From Ulvibacterium sp965228935 (GTDB taxonomy: Bacteria; Bacteroidota; Bacteroidia; Flavobacteriales; Flavobacteriaceae): a DNA stretch of 64,000 nucleotides. Numbering within the stretch: position 1 is the stretch's first letter; the number at the start of each line of letters is the position of its first letter. The stretch lies in NCBI RefSeq assembly GCF_965228935.1, contig NZ_OZ245846.1, positions 3,348,001 through 3,412,000 on the forward strand. Reading direction: 5' to 3'. The position numbers and the translations under genes were made by a program. A model generated the notes under the pieces. That model had not been told where the DNA came from and ran no database searches. It was given only the letters and a program-made list of their open reading frames with translations. Of this stretch, positions 25,156 through 34,231 are shown piece after piece.

Positions 25156-26367
25156 TTATCTTTTGACCATTAAGGCCATATAAAATCCATCAAATCCACT
25201 CTTGGAGGCATAGATATGTCTTTCTTCGACCATGGTAAAGCTTTTTCCTTCTTCCGATTTCAAAAAGGCCAGAATCTGTTCTTCATTTTCCACGGGAAGA
25301 ATAGAGCAGGTTACATACGCCAATTTACCTCCCGGCTTTACCATTTTGCTATAATTAAAAAGTATTTCTTTTTGGGTCTTTGTAATTTTTTCCAAGAATT
25401 CCGGCTGTAATTTCCATTTTGCATCGGGATTACGCCGGAGAACGCCCAAGCCGGTACAAGGAGCATCGATTAGGACACGATCCGCGCTGCCATGTAATTT
25501 CTTAATGACTTTAGTGGAGTCGATTATCCTGGGTTCTATGTTATGGGCACCATTTCGCCGAGCACGTCTTTTCAATTCCTTGAGCTTGTTGCCATAGATA
25601 TCCAATGCTATGAGTTGTCCCTTATTTTCCATTAATGCGGCCAAGTGCAAGGTTTTGCCTCCTGCACCCCCACAGGCATCCACCACCCGCATCCCCGGTT
25701 TAACATCCAAAAAATCCCCGACCAATTGGGAGGAAGCATCCTGGACTTCAAACCATCCCTTTTTAAAAGGTTCCGAGCTAAAGACATTGGAACGTTCCTG
25801 TAACTTCAAGGCATAGGTATAACCTTTTATAGGTTCCGTAGCGATACCTGCACCTAAAAGTTCCTTTTGCAATCTATCCTTAGTAGTTTTAAGCGTGTTG
25901 ACCCTTAAAACAACCTCGGCCTGTTGGTTTAAGGCCGCGATTTCCCCGGCCCATAGTTTTTCACCCAAAGTCCTTTCTCCAAGCGTGTCCAACCAATCCG
26001 GTATGGATTCCCTGTATTTCCTGATTTTGGAAAGTTCGTCAAATTTACCTTTGATACGACGTTCTGGAGTAGGTACAATCTGTTTCCAATCCGGTAGTTG
26101 AATTCCTTTTAGCACGGCCCAAACGGCCCACATTCGAAACAAGTTGCTTCTGCTATACGGTTCCCTTACCTCGGCAATCTTGGCATAAAGGCGTTTGTAT
26201 CTCACCATTTCGTAGGTAGTTTCGGCAATAAAACCGCGATCACGGGAGCCCCATCGCTTGTCCCTTTTCAGTATCTTCTCAACTACCTTGTCCGCATATT
26301 GACCTTCGGTAAATATCAAGTTAAGGGCATCGATTACGGCAAAAACCAAATTTCTGTGCAATTTCAT
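25156..26367 (-). CDS. RsmB/NOP-family RNA cytosine-C5 methyltransferase
   Basis: 403 residues. The N-terminal region is NusB/RsmB-like helical. The C-terminal Rossmann methyltransferase shows VVDACGGAGGKTLHLAALM (SAM site), DAPCTGLGVLRRNPD (motif IV Cys) and YVTCSILPVENEEQI (motif VI Cys, the catalytic position in this family). It uses S-adenosylmethionine to methylate a cytosine, probably in 16S rRNA; the exact target is not shown. Confidence 0.92.
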   Translation of the reverse strand: MKLHRNLVFAVIDALNLIFTEGQYADKVVEKILKRDKRWGSRDRGFIAETTYEMVRYKRLYAKIAEVREPYSRSNLFRMWAVWAVLKGIQLPDWKQIVPTPERRIKGKFDELSKIRKYRESIPDWLDTLGERTLGEKLWAGEIAALNQQAEVVLRVNTLKTTKDRLQKELLGAGIATEPIKGYTYALKLQERSNVFSSEPFKKGWFEVQDASSQLVGDFLDVKPGMRVVDACGGAGGKTLHLAALMENKGQLIALDIYGNKLKELKRRARRNGAHNIEPRIIDSTKVIKKLHGSADRVLIDAPCTGLGVLRRNPDAKWKLQPEFLEKITKTQKEILFNYSKMVKPGGKLAYVTCSILPVENEEQILAFLKSEEGKSFTMVEERHIYASKSGFDGFYMALMVKR

Positions 26368-26385
26368 TCATGAAAAATAAGGCTG

Positions 26386-26422
26386 CAAAGGTATTGTTTT
26401 AGTAGCAATCCGTTTAATTTTG
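26386..26422. promoter_or_regulatory. Divergent promoters of the RNA methyltransferase and YCF48-like genes
   Basis: Minus strand: TACCTTTG at 26386-26393, 18 bases before the methyltransferase ATG. Plus strand: TTG (26394-26396), 18-base spacer, TAATTTTG (26415-26422), with the ATG of the plus gene 12 bases later. The plus box covers the TTG at 26420, which rules that TTG out as a start. Confidence 0.5.
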
Positions 26423-26434
26423 AAAAATTTTATC

Positions 26435-27472
26435 ATGATGCGATTCATCCCATTGATCCTGACTTTCCCGTTATTGTTTTCCTGTTCTGAAGAGAAAGGA
26501 AGAGATCCGTTTTCATCCGTTAAAGTTGAAGTAATCTATCAGGATTCCCTAAGCATCCGAGCCATAGAAATCATGGGTAATAGCTTGGCCTTTGCTGCCA
26601 ATAAGGGGACTTTTGGAACTATAGACCTTTCCAGGGGAACGATACGGACCAACATACAGCATTTTGATTCCATTGTGCCGGAATTTAGGGCCATCGCGCA
26701 TACGACCACGGATTTTTTCATGCTATCCGCTGGTAATCCGGCATTGCTGTACAAGACAGGTAATAAAGGGCGGATGGAACTGGTCTACAAGGAGGAGGGT
26801 GATGGAGTCTTCTACGATGCGATGACCTTTTGGAATGATTTGGAAGGGATTGCCATTGGGGATAGTGTGGGGGGCTGTCTTTCTATAATCATTACAAGGG
26901 ATGGGGGAAATACCTGGAATAAACTACCCTGTGATTTTCTACCTGCAGGTATTGAAGGCGAAGGTGCCTTTGCAGCAAGTAACTCCAATATAGTTACCAT
27001 GGCAAACAAAACCTGGATTGCCACGACAAAAGGGCGTATTTATTTTTCACCGAATAAAGGGCAGACCTGGAAAGTATTTGAAACTCCAATACAGAGTAGG
27101 GGACCCACCCAAGGAATTTATTCCATTGATTTTTATGATGAAAGTGTAGGTGTGGTTTTTGGTGGAGACTATACGCGTCCTGAAAACAACAAGGCAAATA
27201 AAGCTATCACTAAAGATGGCGGGGAAACCTGGCTGTTGGTAGCCGATGGGCAAAACCCTTCGTATAAAAGTTGTGTACGGTTCGTCCCTAATTCGAAGGG
27301 AAAAGAAATAGTAGCCCTTGGCTTTACGGGAATATCGTATTCCAGCGATCGGGGAGAAACATGGAAAGCGATATCCGAGGAACCTTTTTACACAGTACGT
27401 TTTTTGAATGATTCCACAGCTTATGCCGCAGGAAAGGGGAGGGTAGCCAAGTTGTCATTCAAGACAAAGTGA
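26435..27472 (+). CDS. YCF48/BNR-repeat beta-propeller lipoprotein
   Basis: About 345 residues from the ATG at 26435. The signal MMRFIPLILTFPLLFSC gives a lipidated Cys. The body carries repeats with Asp-box-like signatures (TRDGGNTW, SPNKGQTW, TKDGGETW, SSDRGETW), the pattern of YCF48/sialidase-like propellers. Such proteins are often annotated as oxidoreductases without evidence; no enzyme motif was seen. It is probably an outer-membrane or periplasmic binding/scaffold protein. Confidence 0.82.
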   Translation: MMRFIPLILTFPLLFSCSEEKGRDPFSSVKVEVIYQDSLSIRAIEIMGNSLAFAANKGTFGTIDLSRGTIRTNIQHFDSIVPEFRAIAHTTTDFFMLSAGNPALLYKTGNKGRMELVYKEEGDGVFYDAMTFWNDLEGIAIGDSVGGCLSIIITRDGGNTWNKLPCDFLPAGIEGEGAFAASNSNIVTMANKTWIATTKGRIYFSPNKGQTWKVFETPIQSRGPTQGIYSIDFYDESVGVVFGGDYTRPENNKANKAITKDGGETWLLVADGQNPSYKSCVRFVPNSKGKEIVALGFTGISYSSDRGETWKAISEEPFYTVRFLNDSTAYAAGKGRVAKLSFKTK

Positions 27473-27521
27473 GGTCCGGTTAAGGCTAAAATTCCTCACT
27501 TTGCCCTGAACAAACTATCAA

Positions 27522-27872
27522 CTATACACTCACTATCATATAACCTCGGCCATACTTTTTATACCAAACACCTTGGTATTTGTACAATTTTCTTCCATTG
27601 ATGCGAACAACTTTGTTCCCTCTTGGAAGATGCCTTACCGTAACGCCTATTGGTGCCGCACAGACCACATACCTCCCTCCTCTGAACCGATACCAAACCC
27701 CATTGGCAACATGAAAATTAACACCTCTATGTACCACTAGTTTAGGTTGGTGAATAGTGGTTACCACCGTACCAATTCTTGGGTATACCTTAACGACCCT
27801 TCTTTGAGCGTTTACAGCGGATAAGGTTCCGAACAATACCATGATAAGTAAAATAGACTTTAGATTCTTCAT
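27522..27872 (-). CDS. Small exported protein, DUF6515-like
   Basis: 116 residues. A signal peptide (MKNLKSILLIMVLFGTLSAVNAQ) is followed by a basic, Tyr/Gly/Val-rich domain with GVWYRFRGGRYVV and GVWYKKYGRGYMIV repeats. This looks like the small beta-rich domain called DUF6515 in Bacteroidota; the name is from memory. Function unknown. A hairpin terminator for the upstream operon lies before it, so it is a separate unit. Confidence 0.75.
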   Translation of the reverse strand: MKNLKSILLIMVLFGTLSAVNAQRRVVKVYPRIGTVVTTIHQPKLVVHRGVNFHVANGVWYRFRGGRYVVCAAPIGVTVRHLPRGNKVVRINGRKLYKYQGVWYKKYGRGYMIVSV

Positions 27873-27953
27873 AACATAAATTTTACGACTTGGACTGATT
27901 TACCAAGCCTAGTTTACATCTTTTTGACTGATCAGGGAAAGGATGGTTTAATG

Positions 27954-27981
27954 AAAAAGGGCGCTATCCAGCGCCCTTTTT
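27954..27981 (-). terminator. Intrinsic terminator of the ECF sigma operon
   Basis: AAAAAGGGCGC, loop TATCCA, GCGCCCTTTTT form an 11-bp stem, with A and T runs on each side. It lies 29 bases after the stop of the Spy-like gene on the minus strand and ahead of the next promoter region. Confidence 0.88.
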
Positions 27982-28009
27982 ATGTTTTTCATCGAATTCT
28001 TGATCCACA

Positions 28010-28462
28010 TTAGCCACCACCGCGCCGTCTGTCCCGCATTTCCTTTAGTAATCGTTTTTTGAAATCCTCTTCGGCCTTTATAAGTAGAAATGTTTTTTTG
28101 GAAGTGATTGCCCTATTCATTTTCTCCAGGAAGGCAACGTTCAATTGGTGCTTTTCGTCTTCCAATGCGATCAAATCATTAAGGAGGGCATCCGCTTCCT
28201 TTTCGGACAATCCGTCAAAATCCATAAGCTTGGCACGTATATCACGTCTTTCCTTTCTCTTAATGGCCTCTATTTTATCCTCGTGTTCATTGTAAATGGG
28301 CCAAAAGACCTGGGCCTCCTCGGAAGTTAGATTCAAACGCTCCGTAATGAAGGCCACCTTGAGGGTCTTGATCTTGTCCCTAATCGGCCTGTTCTGTCCA
28401 TAAAAGACCGTAGTGGCCAGTAAAGACAAAATCAGCACCCGTATGCTATTGTTCGTATTCAT
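28010..28462 (-). CDS. Spy/CpxP-like periplasmic protein
   Basis: 150 residues with a signal peptide (ending TTVFYGQ) and an all-helical, highly charged body: LTSEEAQVFWPIYNEHEDKIEAIKRKERRDIRAKL is the LTxxQ-like region of Spy/CpxP proteins. It ends in a RRRGGG tail. The start overlaps the putative anti-sigma gene by 17 bases, so it is the third gene of the sigma/anti-sigma unit and probably an envelope-stress sensor or chaperone. Confidence 0.75.
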   Translation of the reverse strand: MNTNNSIRVLILSLLATTVFYGQNRPIRDKIKTLKVAFITERLNLTSEEAQVFWPIYNEHEDKIEAIKRKERRDIRAKLMDFDGLSEKEADALLNDLIALEDEKHQLNVAFLEKMNRAITSKKTFLLIKAEEDFKKRLLKEMRDRRRGGG

Positions 28463-28967
28463 CGAATTCTATGTTTAGTTCATCCACATCATCCACGGTA
28501 TCGTCCAAATACTCCATGATGTTTTCATCGTTGATTTGATTTTCCAAGATATCGTTGATTTCCAATTCCTCTACGGGAATTACCTCGGCTATTTCATATG
28601 AACTAAGCCCCAGATCATTGTTTTCCAAATAAGTTTCCAAATCGGAATTGGCCAAATCCCCGAAAGTGAATTCATCTTCCTGACTTAAGCGCAATCCGAA
28701 AACTACCAATAGCACAGCGGCAATTGAAGCGGCCGCGTAATAGTATTTTCTATAAGGATTTAGTTTTATGACCTGGGTTTCGCTATCCTGAATTTTTTGA
28801 ACTATTTTTTCATTGAGATTTTCAAAATAGTCCTTGGGCACTTGAAAACCATCCTTTTCAGGGAGATGAATATCTTCCTCTGACAACTTTTGCCTCATCC
28901 TCTCGGTGAAGCCGTCAAAGTAGCCCTCAGGGGTTTTAAAATCAGACTTTTTATATTTTTTGTCCAT
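28446..28967 (-). CDS. Putative anti-sigma factor, single-pass membrane protein
   Basis: 173 residues. The cytoplasmic part has an internal repeat: FKTPEGYFDGFTERMRQKL (residues about 9-27) and FQVPKDYFENLNEKIVQKI (about 41-59). One membrane helix (YYYAAASIAAVLLVVFGLRL) follows and a very acidic C-terminus ends the protein. It lies 33 bases after the ECF sigma gene. The role is inferred from position and topology; no known anti-sigma domain was recognised. Confidence 0.65.
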   Translation of the reverse strand: MDKKYKKSDFKTPEGYFDGFTERMRQKLSEEDIHLPEKDGFQVPKDYFENLNEKIVQKIQDSETQVIKLNPYRKYYYAAASIAAVLLVVFGLRLSQEDEFTFGDLANSDLETYLENNDLGLSSYEIAEVIPVEELEINDILENQINDENIMEYLDDTVDDVDELNIEFDEYEQ

Positions 28968-29000
28968 GTCTTTATTTTGACTTCCAGTGCTTTAAAAAGT

Positions 29001-29543
29001 TTAATCCTCCTTTAGGGAGGCCTCTATTTTTTTTACCGCAAGGTGGTAGGAGGCTTTTAATCCACCTACCGAGGTATCCAATATTTCGGAGATTTCCTCA
29101 TACTTCAATTCCTCAAAATACTTCATATTAAAGACGAGTTTCTGCTTTTCCGGCAAGGCCGCAATGGCCTTTTGCAATCTTAGTTGAATCGCATCGCCTT
29201 CAAAATACACATCGGCTTCTAGATTTCCTATCATTCTGTCCTGTAATTCAATATCGCTAAGCCCTAGTTTTTTTGATTTGGACTTCAAAAAGGTCAAGGC
29301 CTCGTTCGTTGCAATGCGGTACATCCATGAATATAATTTGCTATCGCCTTTGAACCCTTCAATATTTTTAAAGACCTTAATGAAGGTATTTTGCAACACA
29401 TCGTCCGCATCGTCATGATTTAAAACAATTCTGCGGATATGCCAATACAACCGTTCCTTGTAGGTGTTGATAAGCACCTCGAAGGACTGGGATTGGGTTT
29501 CCTTTTGTTTTAGTTGCTGGACTAGGGTCTCTTCCGAAATCAA
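29001..29543 (-). CDS. RNA polymerase ECF sigma factor
   Basis: 180 residues. Region 2: HDDADDVLQNTFIKVFKNIEGF and LYSWMYRIATNEALTFL; region 4: LPEKQKLVFNMKYFEELKYEEISEILDTSVGGLKASYHLAVKKIE. The open frame begins at a TTG (29541-29543); no ATG lies near, and family members start with a closely similar MISEE-type sequence, so TTG is accepted. It heads a sigma/anti-sigma/Spy-like unit, 111 bases after the ABC exporter gene. Confidence 0.92.
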   Translation of the reverse strand: MISEETLVQQLKQKETQSQSFEVLINTYKERLYWHIRRIVLNHDDADDVLQNTFIKVFKNIEGFKGDSKLYSWMYRIATNEALTFLKSKSKKLGLSDIELQDRMIGNLEADVYFEGDAIQLRLQKAIAALPEKQKLVFNMKYFEELKYEEISEILDTSVGGLKASYHLAVKKIEASLKED

Positions 29544-29654
29544 ATTAATTTTCTTCGATACGTCTTTTGGACTATAAAAATAGAAAAAGGTTTAAGCTTA
29601 TCGCCAACCGTCTTCCTAAATACGAAAGAGGGTACTACTAGTATTTTCCTGAAT

Positions 29655-31484
29655 CTAGGAAGCCAAGGATTGCATTTCCACCAATTTCTTGTAGACTCCC
29701 TTTTTGGAAAGCAGTTCGGTATGGGAACCTTGCTCCACGATTTCCCCTTTTTGCAGTACCACAATACTGTCCGCATTTTGAATAGTGGAAAGCCTATGGG
29801 CAATAACAATGGAGGTACGGTTCCGCATCATGTTCTCCAACGCATCCTGTACCAGACGTTCACTCTCCGTATCCAGAGCGGAGGTAGCCTCGTCCAAAAT
29901 CATGATAGGTGGATTCTTTAAAACGGCCCTTGCAATGGACAGCCGTTGTTTTTGGCCGCCGCTCAATTTATTGCCGCTATCCCCGATGTTGGTGTCATAT
30001 CCTTCCGGTAATTCCGTAATGAAATCGTGTGCATTGGCAATCTTTGCAGCTTCAACAATTTCCTCATCCGTGGCGTTTTCCTTTCCGAGGGAAATGTTAC
30101 TTCTAACCGTGTCGTTGAACAGAATGGAATCCTGGGTGACCAAGCCCATAAGGTTACGTAGGGATTTTTTGGTCAGATCTTTTATGTTTGTGTCATCTAT
30201 GGAAATTTCGCCTTCGTTTACATCATAAAAACGGGTTACAAGATTGGCAATGGTACTTTTTCCACTGCCGGACTGGCCGACCAGGGCAACTGTATGCCCC
30301 TTCAATACAGATAGGTTAAAATTCTTCAGCACGTACTCGTCCTCGTACTTAAAGGAGATATTTTTTAAGGCGATTCCTTTCTTGAAATCCGTTTTTTCCA
30401 AGGCATCCGATTTGTCAATAATCGGGTTTTCGGTTTCCAAGACCTGTAATACCCGCTCCGCTGCAGCATTACCTTTCTTTACCCCGTAGGAGGCCTTGCT
30501 GATGGCCTTGGCCGGAGTCAATATGTTATACGCTAACCCCATATAGGCAATAAAGGAAGCGGCATCCAGGGTACCATCAACCAACACCATTTTACCCCCG
30601 AACCAAAGCAACACCCCGATGACCAAAATGCCCAAAAACTCGCCTGTGGGCGAAGCCAGATTTTGGCGGTTCAATAGCGTATTCGAAAACCTAAAGAAGC
30701 GATTGGTAGAAGATTTGAATGTTTTATAAAAGCGGGATTCCGCGTTAAAGGCCTTTATCACCCGAAGCCCGCCCAAGGTCTCCTCCACGATGGATAGAAA
30801 TTCACCTTGTTCCTTTTGTACACGGTCCGACTTTTTTTTCAGGGATTTTCCGATACGGGAAATAAGCGCTCCGGCAATAGGGATAAATATGAAGACAAAA
30901 AGCGTAAGCTTCACACTAATGAGAAACATGACGATAATAGTAAATAGTATAGTCAAAGGTTCCCGAACGATCAACTCCAAGATCGAAAGGAAAGAATGTT
31001 GAATTTCCAGGACATCCGAAGTAATACGGGCAATAACATCGCCCTTTCGCTTTTCGGAGTAGTAAGAGATGGGCAATTCCGTAATTTTTTGGTACATCCT
31101 GTTCCGAATATCCTTTAGAACTCCATTTCGAAGAAAAGTGATGAAATACATCGCCAAATAGTTGAAAACGTTCTTCAACAAAAAAAGAAGCAATACCAAT
31201 CCGATAACTAGCACAAGTCCTTTCATCTCGTCATCGCCGGAATACTGGGTAACCCGGTAGTTCATATAGTCCATGAAATAGTCCTTGGCCTTCCCGATTC
31301 CCTGAAAAGCGGGAGGTTCGGTAAGCTGTGTGGTCTTATCAAACAGGACGTTGAGCATGGGAATCAAGGCGGCAAAGGAAAGCGCACTGAACAGGGCATA
31401 GAGTATATTAAAGAAAATGTTCAGGAAACCATATTTCTTATAGGGCTTCGCAAAGCGAAGGATTTTTTTGAAATATTCCATCAA
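29655..31484 (-). CDS. ABC exporter, fused membrane and ATPase domains (MsbA-like)
   Basis: 609 residues. About six membrane helices lie in residues 15-320. The ATPase has Walker A GQSGSGKST, signature LSGGQKQRLSIARAV and Walker B IMILDEATSALD. Homodimeric exporters of this type flip lipids or export drugs. Its start overlaps the phosphohexomutase stop by 4 bases, and a GT2 glycosyltransferase lies just upstream, which fits a lipid or glycolipid role, though this is inference. Confidence 0.92.
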   Translation of the reverse strand: MMEYFKKILRFAKPYKKYGFLNIFFNILYALFSALSFAALIPMLNVLFDKTTQLTEPPAFQGIGKAKDYFMDYMNYRVTQYSGDDEMKGLVLVIGLVLLLFLLKNVFNYLAMYFITFLRNGVLKDIRNRMYQKITELPISYYSEKRKGDVIARITSDVLEIQHSFLSILELIVREPLTILFTIIVMFLISVKLTLFVFIFIPIAGALISRIGKSLKKKSDRVQKEQGEFLSIVEETLGGLRVIKAFNAESRFYKTFKSSTNRFFRFSNTLLNRQNLASPTGEFLGILVIGVLLWFGGKMVLVDGTLDAASFIAYMGLAYNILTPAKAISKASYGVKKGNAAAERVLQVLETENPIIDKSDALEKTDFKKGIALKNISFKYEDEYVLKNFNLSVLKGHTVALVGQSGSGKSTIANLVTRFYDVNEGEISIDDTNIKDLTKKSLRNLMGLVTQDSILFNDTVRSNISLGKENATDEEIVEAAKIANAHDFITELPEGYDTNIGDSGNKLSGGQKQRLSIARAVLKNPPIMILDEATSALDTESERLVQDALENMMRNRTSIVIAHRLSTIQNADSIVVLQKGEIVEQGSHTELLSKKGVYKKLVEMQSLAS

Positions 31485-33190
31485 CCCAAATTGAATTCAC
31501 CCAGGATACGGCCTATCTTGGCCTCCAACTCTTGATTTACCTTTTTGAAATTTTCCGCTTTGTCCAAAGGGGCGTTAATGCTGAAGTAGAATTTGATCTT
31601 GGGTTCGGTTCCGCTGGGTCGTGCGGCCATCCGCGTACCATCCTCAGCAGTATAGATCAGTACATTGGATTTTGGAATATCAATTTCCGATACTTCCCCG
31701 GTAGCCAGATTTTTAGAGGTGGATGTATTGTAATCATCCACAATAATAACCTTGGAACCATCTATTTCCTTGACGGGATTTTCCTTAAAATCGATCATCA
31801 TTTGTTTGATTTCCGCAGCCCCGTCCATTCCCTTTTTGGTCAGAGAGACCAATTTCTCCTTGTAGAAACCGTAGTCTACATAGCAATCGATCAAATCCCT
31901 ATAGAACGAACTGCCCTTGGCCTTGGCATCGGCAGCAATTTCACAGGCCAATAGGGTAGAGGTCACTGCATCCTTGTCCCGAACAAAATCACCGACCATA
32001 TAGCCAAAACTTTCTTCACCGCCACCGACAAATTGTTGCTGTGGGAAATCCTTGATCATTTTACCGATCCATTTAAATCCGGTGAGTGCGGTCTTATATT
32101 CTACCCCATAGGCCGCTGCCATTTTTTCCAACATCGGGGTGGAGACAATGGTCGTGGCAACAAATTCATTCCCCTTAAAACCTTTTTCCTTTTGTTTTTC
32201 CAAGAGAAATTTTGTCATCAGGACCATGGTCTGATTGCCGTTGAGTAATTCTATTTCTCCTTCAAGATTTCGAACGGCAATTCCCAAACGGTCACTGTCC
32301 GGATCAGTACCGACTACCATATCGGCCTGGATTTCCTCCGCCTTTTTGATGGCCATGGAAAGTGCTTCCGGCTCCTCGGGATTGGGCGACTCCACGGTGG
32401 GGAAATCCCCATCCGGTTTGGCCTGTTCCTCGATTATGGTCACATTTTGGTATCCGGAACGTTTCAAGACTTCCGGAATGGCTGTTATGGAAGTACCATG
32501 TAATGAAGTAAAGACAATTTTAAAATTGTCCTTGCCGGCTGCATTAAAATTCCCATTGGCAACTGAAGCTTCGATGAACGCTTCATCCACCTTGGTATCG
32601 ATAAGCTCTATCAAATTTTCGTTTGCCATAAAATTGACATCTTCAAAGGAAAGTGCATTGATTTCGGCAATGATCTCTCCATCCTGGGGGGGCACGATTT
32701 GTCCGCCGTCCGTCCAATAAACCTTATACCCATTATACTCCGGAGGGTTGTGCGAAGCCGTCAACACCACTCCCGCATGGCAGCCTAGGTGGCGAACGGC
32801 AAAGGAAAGCTCCGGGGTAGTACGAAGTGCCGAAAACAAATATACCTGGATACCATTTGCCGAAAATACCTCGGCCACAGTTCGGGCCAAAGTATCGCTA
32901 TTATGGCGACAGTCATAGGCGATGACTACCTTTACATCGCTATCACTATAGCTTTTTTTTAGGTAATTACTAAGACCTTGGGTACTTTTCCCCAAGGTGT
33001 ACTTGTTAATACGATTGGTGCCAATGCCCATAACACCCCGCATTCCACCAGTACCGAATTCCATGTTCTTGTAGAAACGATCTTGGAGTTCGTCGGTGTC
33101 GTTTTCAATTAAATGTTGGATTTCTTTCTTTACGGAAGGATCAAAAAAATCGGTCAACCAGCTTTTGGCGGATTCTAAAATTGCGTCCAT
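31481..33190 (-). CDS. Phosphoglucomutase/phosphomannomutase family protein
   Basis: 569 residues, the length of the bacterial phospho-sugar mutase group that includes PgcA. Seen: VVLTASHNPPEYNGYKVYW (phosphoserine loop), GTDPDSDRLGIAV (metal-binding loop), GGGEESFGYM (sugar-binding loop) and ARPSGTEPKIKFYF (phosphate-binding loop). It interconverts hexose 1- and 6-phosphates. It overlaps the ABC exporter by 4 bases and follows the GT2 gene by 25 bases. Confidence 0.94.
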   Translation of the reverse strand: MDAILESAKSWLTDFFDPSVKKEIQHLIENDTDELQDRFYKNMEFGTGGMRGVMGIGTNRINKYTLGKSTQGLSNYLKKSYSDSDVKVVIAYDCRHNSDTLARTVAEVFSANGIQVYLFSALRTTPELSFAVRHLGCHAGVVLTASHNPPEYNGYKVYWTDGGQIVPPQDGEIIAEINALSFEDVNFMANENLIELIDTKVDEAFIEASVANGNFNAAGKDNFKIVFTSLHGTSITAIPEVLKRSGYQNVTIIEEQAKPDGDFPTVESPNPEEPEALSMAIKKAEEIQADMVVGTDPDSDRLGIAVRNLEGEIELLNGNQTMVLMTKFLLEKQKEKGFKGNEFVATTIVSTPMLEKMAAAYGVEYKTALTGFKWIGKMIKDFPQQQFVGGGEESFGYMVGDFVRDKDAVTSTLLACEIAADAKAKGSSFYRDLIDCYVDYGFYKEKLVSLTKKGMDGAAEIKQMMIDFKENPVKEIDGSKVIIVDDYNTSTSKNLATGEVSEIDIPKSNVLIYTAEDGTRMAARPSGTEPKIKFYFSINAPLDKAENFKKVNQELEAKIGRILGEFNLG

Positions 33191-33215
33191 TTAGGCATAT
33201 ATTTGAGCCGTAAAT

Positions 33216-34190
33216 TTAAGAAGAATATTGTTCTTCCTGCTGGGCAAAATTGATTTCTTCCGAAACCGTATAACGCGGCTCATTTTTTTTGGAACGGATA
33301 ATGATCTCGCCGATAAAACCGGCAAGAAACAATTGGGTTCCCAAAATCATGGCGGTGAGGGCAATGAAAAATTGCGGTCGATCTGTAATCAAACGACCAA
33401 ATGGATTTATAAACAGTTTGTCAATTCCCAAATAGAGTGCAAACCCAAAACCTACAATAAACATCAATACGCCGAGTGCTCCAAAAAGGTGCATGGGTCT
33501 TCTACCAAATTTGGATACGAACCAAATAGTTATTAAATCCAGAAATCCATTGATGAACCGTTCCATTCCAAATTTAGTTTTACCGTATTTACGGGCCTGA
33601 TGTTGGACTACTTTTTCCCCGATATTCGAAAAACCTGCATTCTTGGCCAAAACGGGGATGTACCTATGCATTTCCCCGCGCACCTCGATAGTTTTGACTA
33701 CGGTCTTTCGAAAAGCCTTTAAACCACAGTTGAAATCGTGTAGCTTTACTCCTGAAGTCTTTCTGGCCGCCCAATTAAAAAGCTTGGAAGGCAGGTTTTT
33801 TGAAAGCAACGCGTCATATCTCTTTTTCTTCCAGCCTGAAATCAAATCGAAACCCTCAGAGGTAATTAGGCGATACAACTCCGGGATTTCCTCGGGATTA
33901 TCCTGAAGATCTGCATCCATCGTAATGATTACATCGCCCAAAGCTGCCCTAAACCCCGCATGCAAGGCTTGGGACTTTCCAAAGTTTCTTAAAAACCGTA
34001 TCCCTTTTACGTAATCGTTCCTTTCGGACAGCTTGGATATCACCTTCCAGGATCCATCGGTACTACCATCGTCAATAAAGATAATCTCATAGGAAAAACC
34101 ACTGGATTCCATGACGTTTATAATCCAATCGTGGAGTTCCTCAAGGGATTCTTCCTCGTTGAGCAAAGGGATTACAATGGACAGATTCAT
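33216..34190 (-). CDS. GT2 glycosyltransferase, polyprenyl-phosphate sugar transferase type
   Basis: 324 residues. The GT-A domain shows LSIVIPLLNEEESLEEL, FIDDGSTDGSW and TMDADLQDNPEEIPEL (metal-binding DXD). Two membrane helices follow near the C-terminus (LFGALGVLMFIVGFGFALYLG and FFIALTAMILGTQLFLAGFIGEI). This is the DpmA/ArnC-like layout of enzymes that transfer a sugar from a nucleotide to a polyprenyl phosphate. First gene of a GT2-mutase-ABC unit. Confidence 0.92.
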   Translation of the reverse strand: MNLSIVIPLLNEEESLEELHDWIINVMESSGFSYEIIFIDDGSTDGSWKVISKLSERNDYVKGIRFLRNFGKSQALHAGFRAALGDVIITMDADLQDNPEEIPELYRLITSEGFDLISGWKKKRYDALLSKNLPSKLFNWAARKTSGVKLHDFNCGLKAFRKTVVKTIEVRGEMHRYIPVLAKNAGFSNIGEKVVQHQARKYGKTKFGMERFINGFLDLITIWFVSKFGRRPMHLFGALGVLMFIVGFGFALYLGIDKLFINPFGRLITDRPQFFIALTAMILGTQLFLAGFIGEIIIRSKKNEPRYTVSEEINFAQQEEQYSS

Positions 34191-34212
34191 AAAAAATGGC
34201 TAAGCATCTGCC

Positions 34213-34220
34213 CAAAAATA
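34213..34220 (-). promoter_or_regulatory. Putative -7 box of the GT2-mutase-ABC operon
   Basis: The minus strand reads TATTTTTG, matching TAnnTTTG, 22 bases before the GT2 ATG and just after the DUF4199 stop. No -33 element was recognised. Confidence 0.38.
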
Positions 34221-34231
34221 CGATTTTGCTG

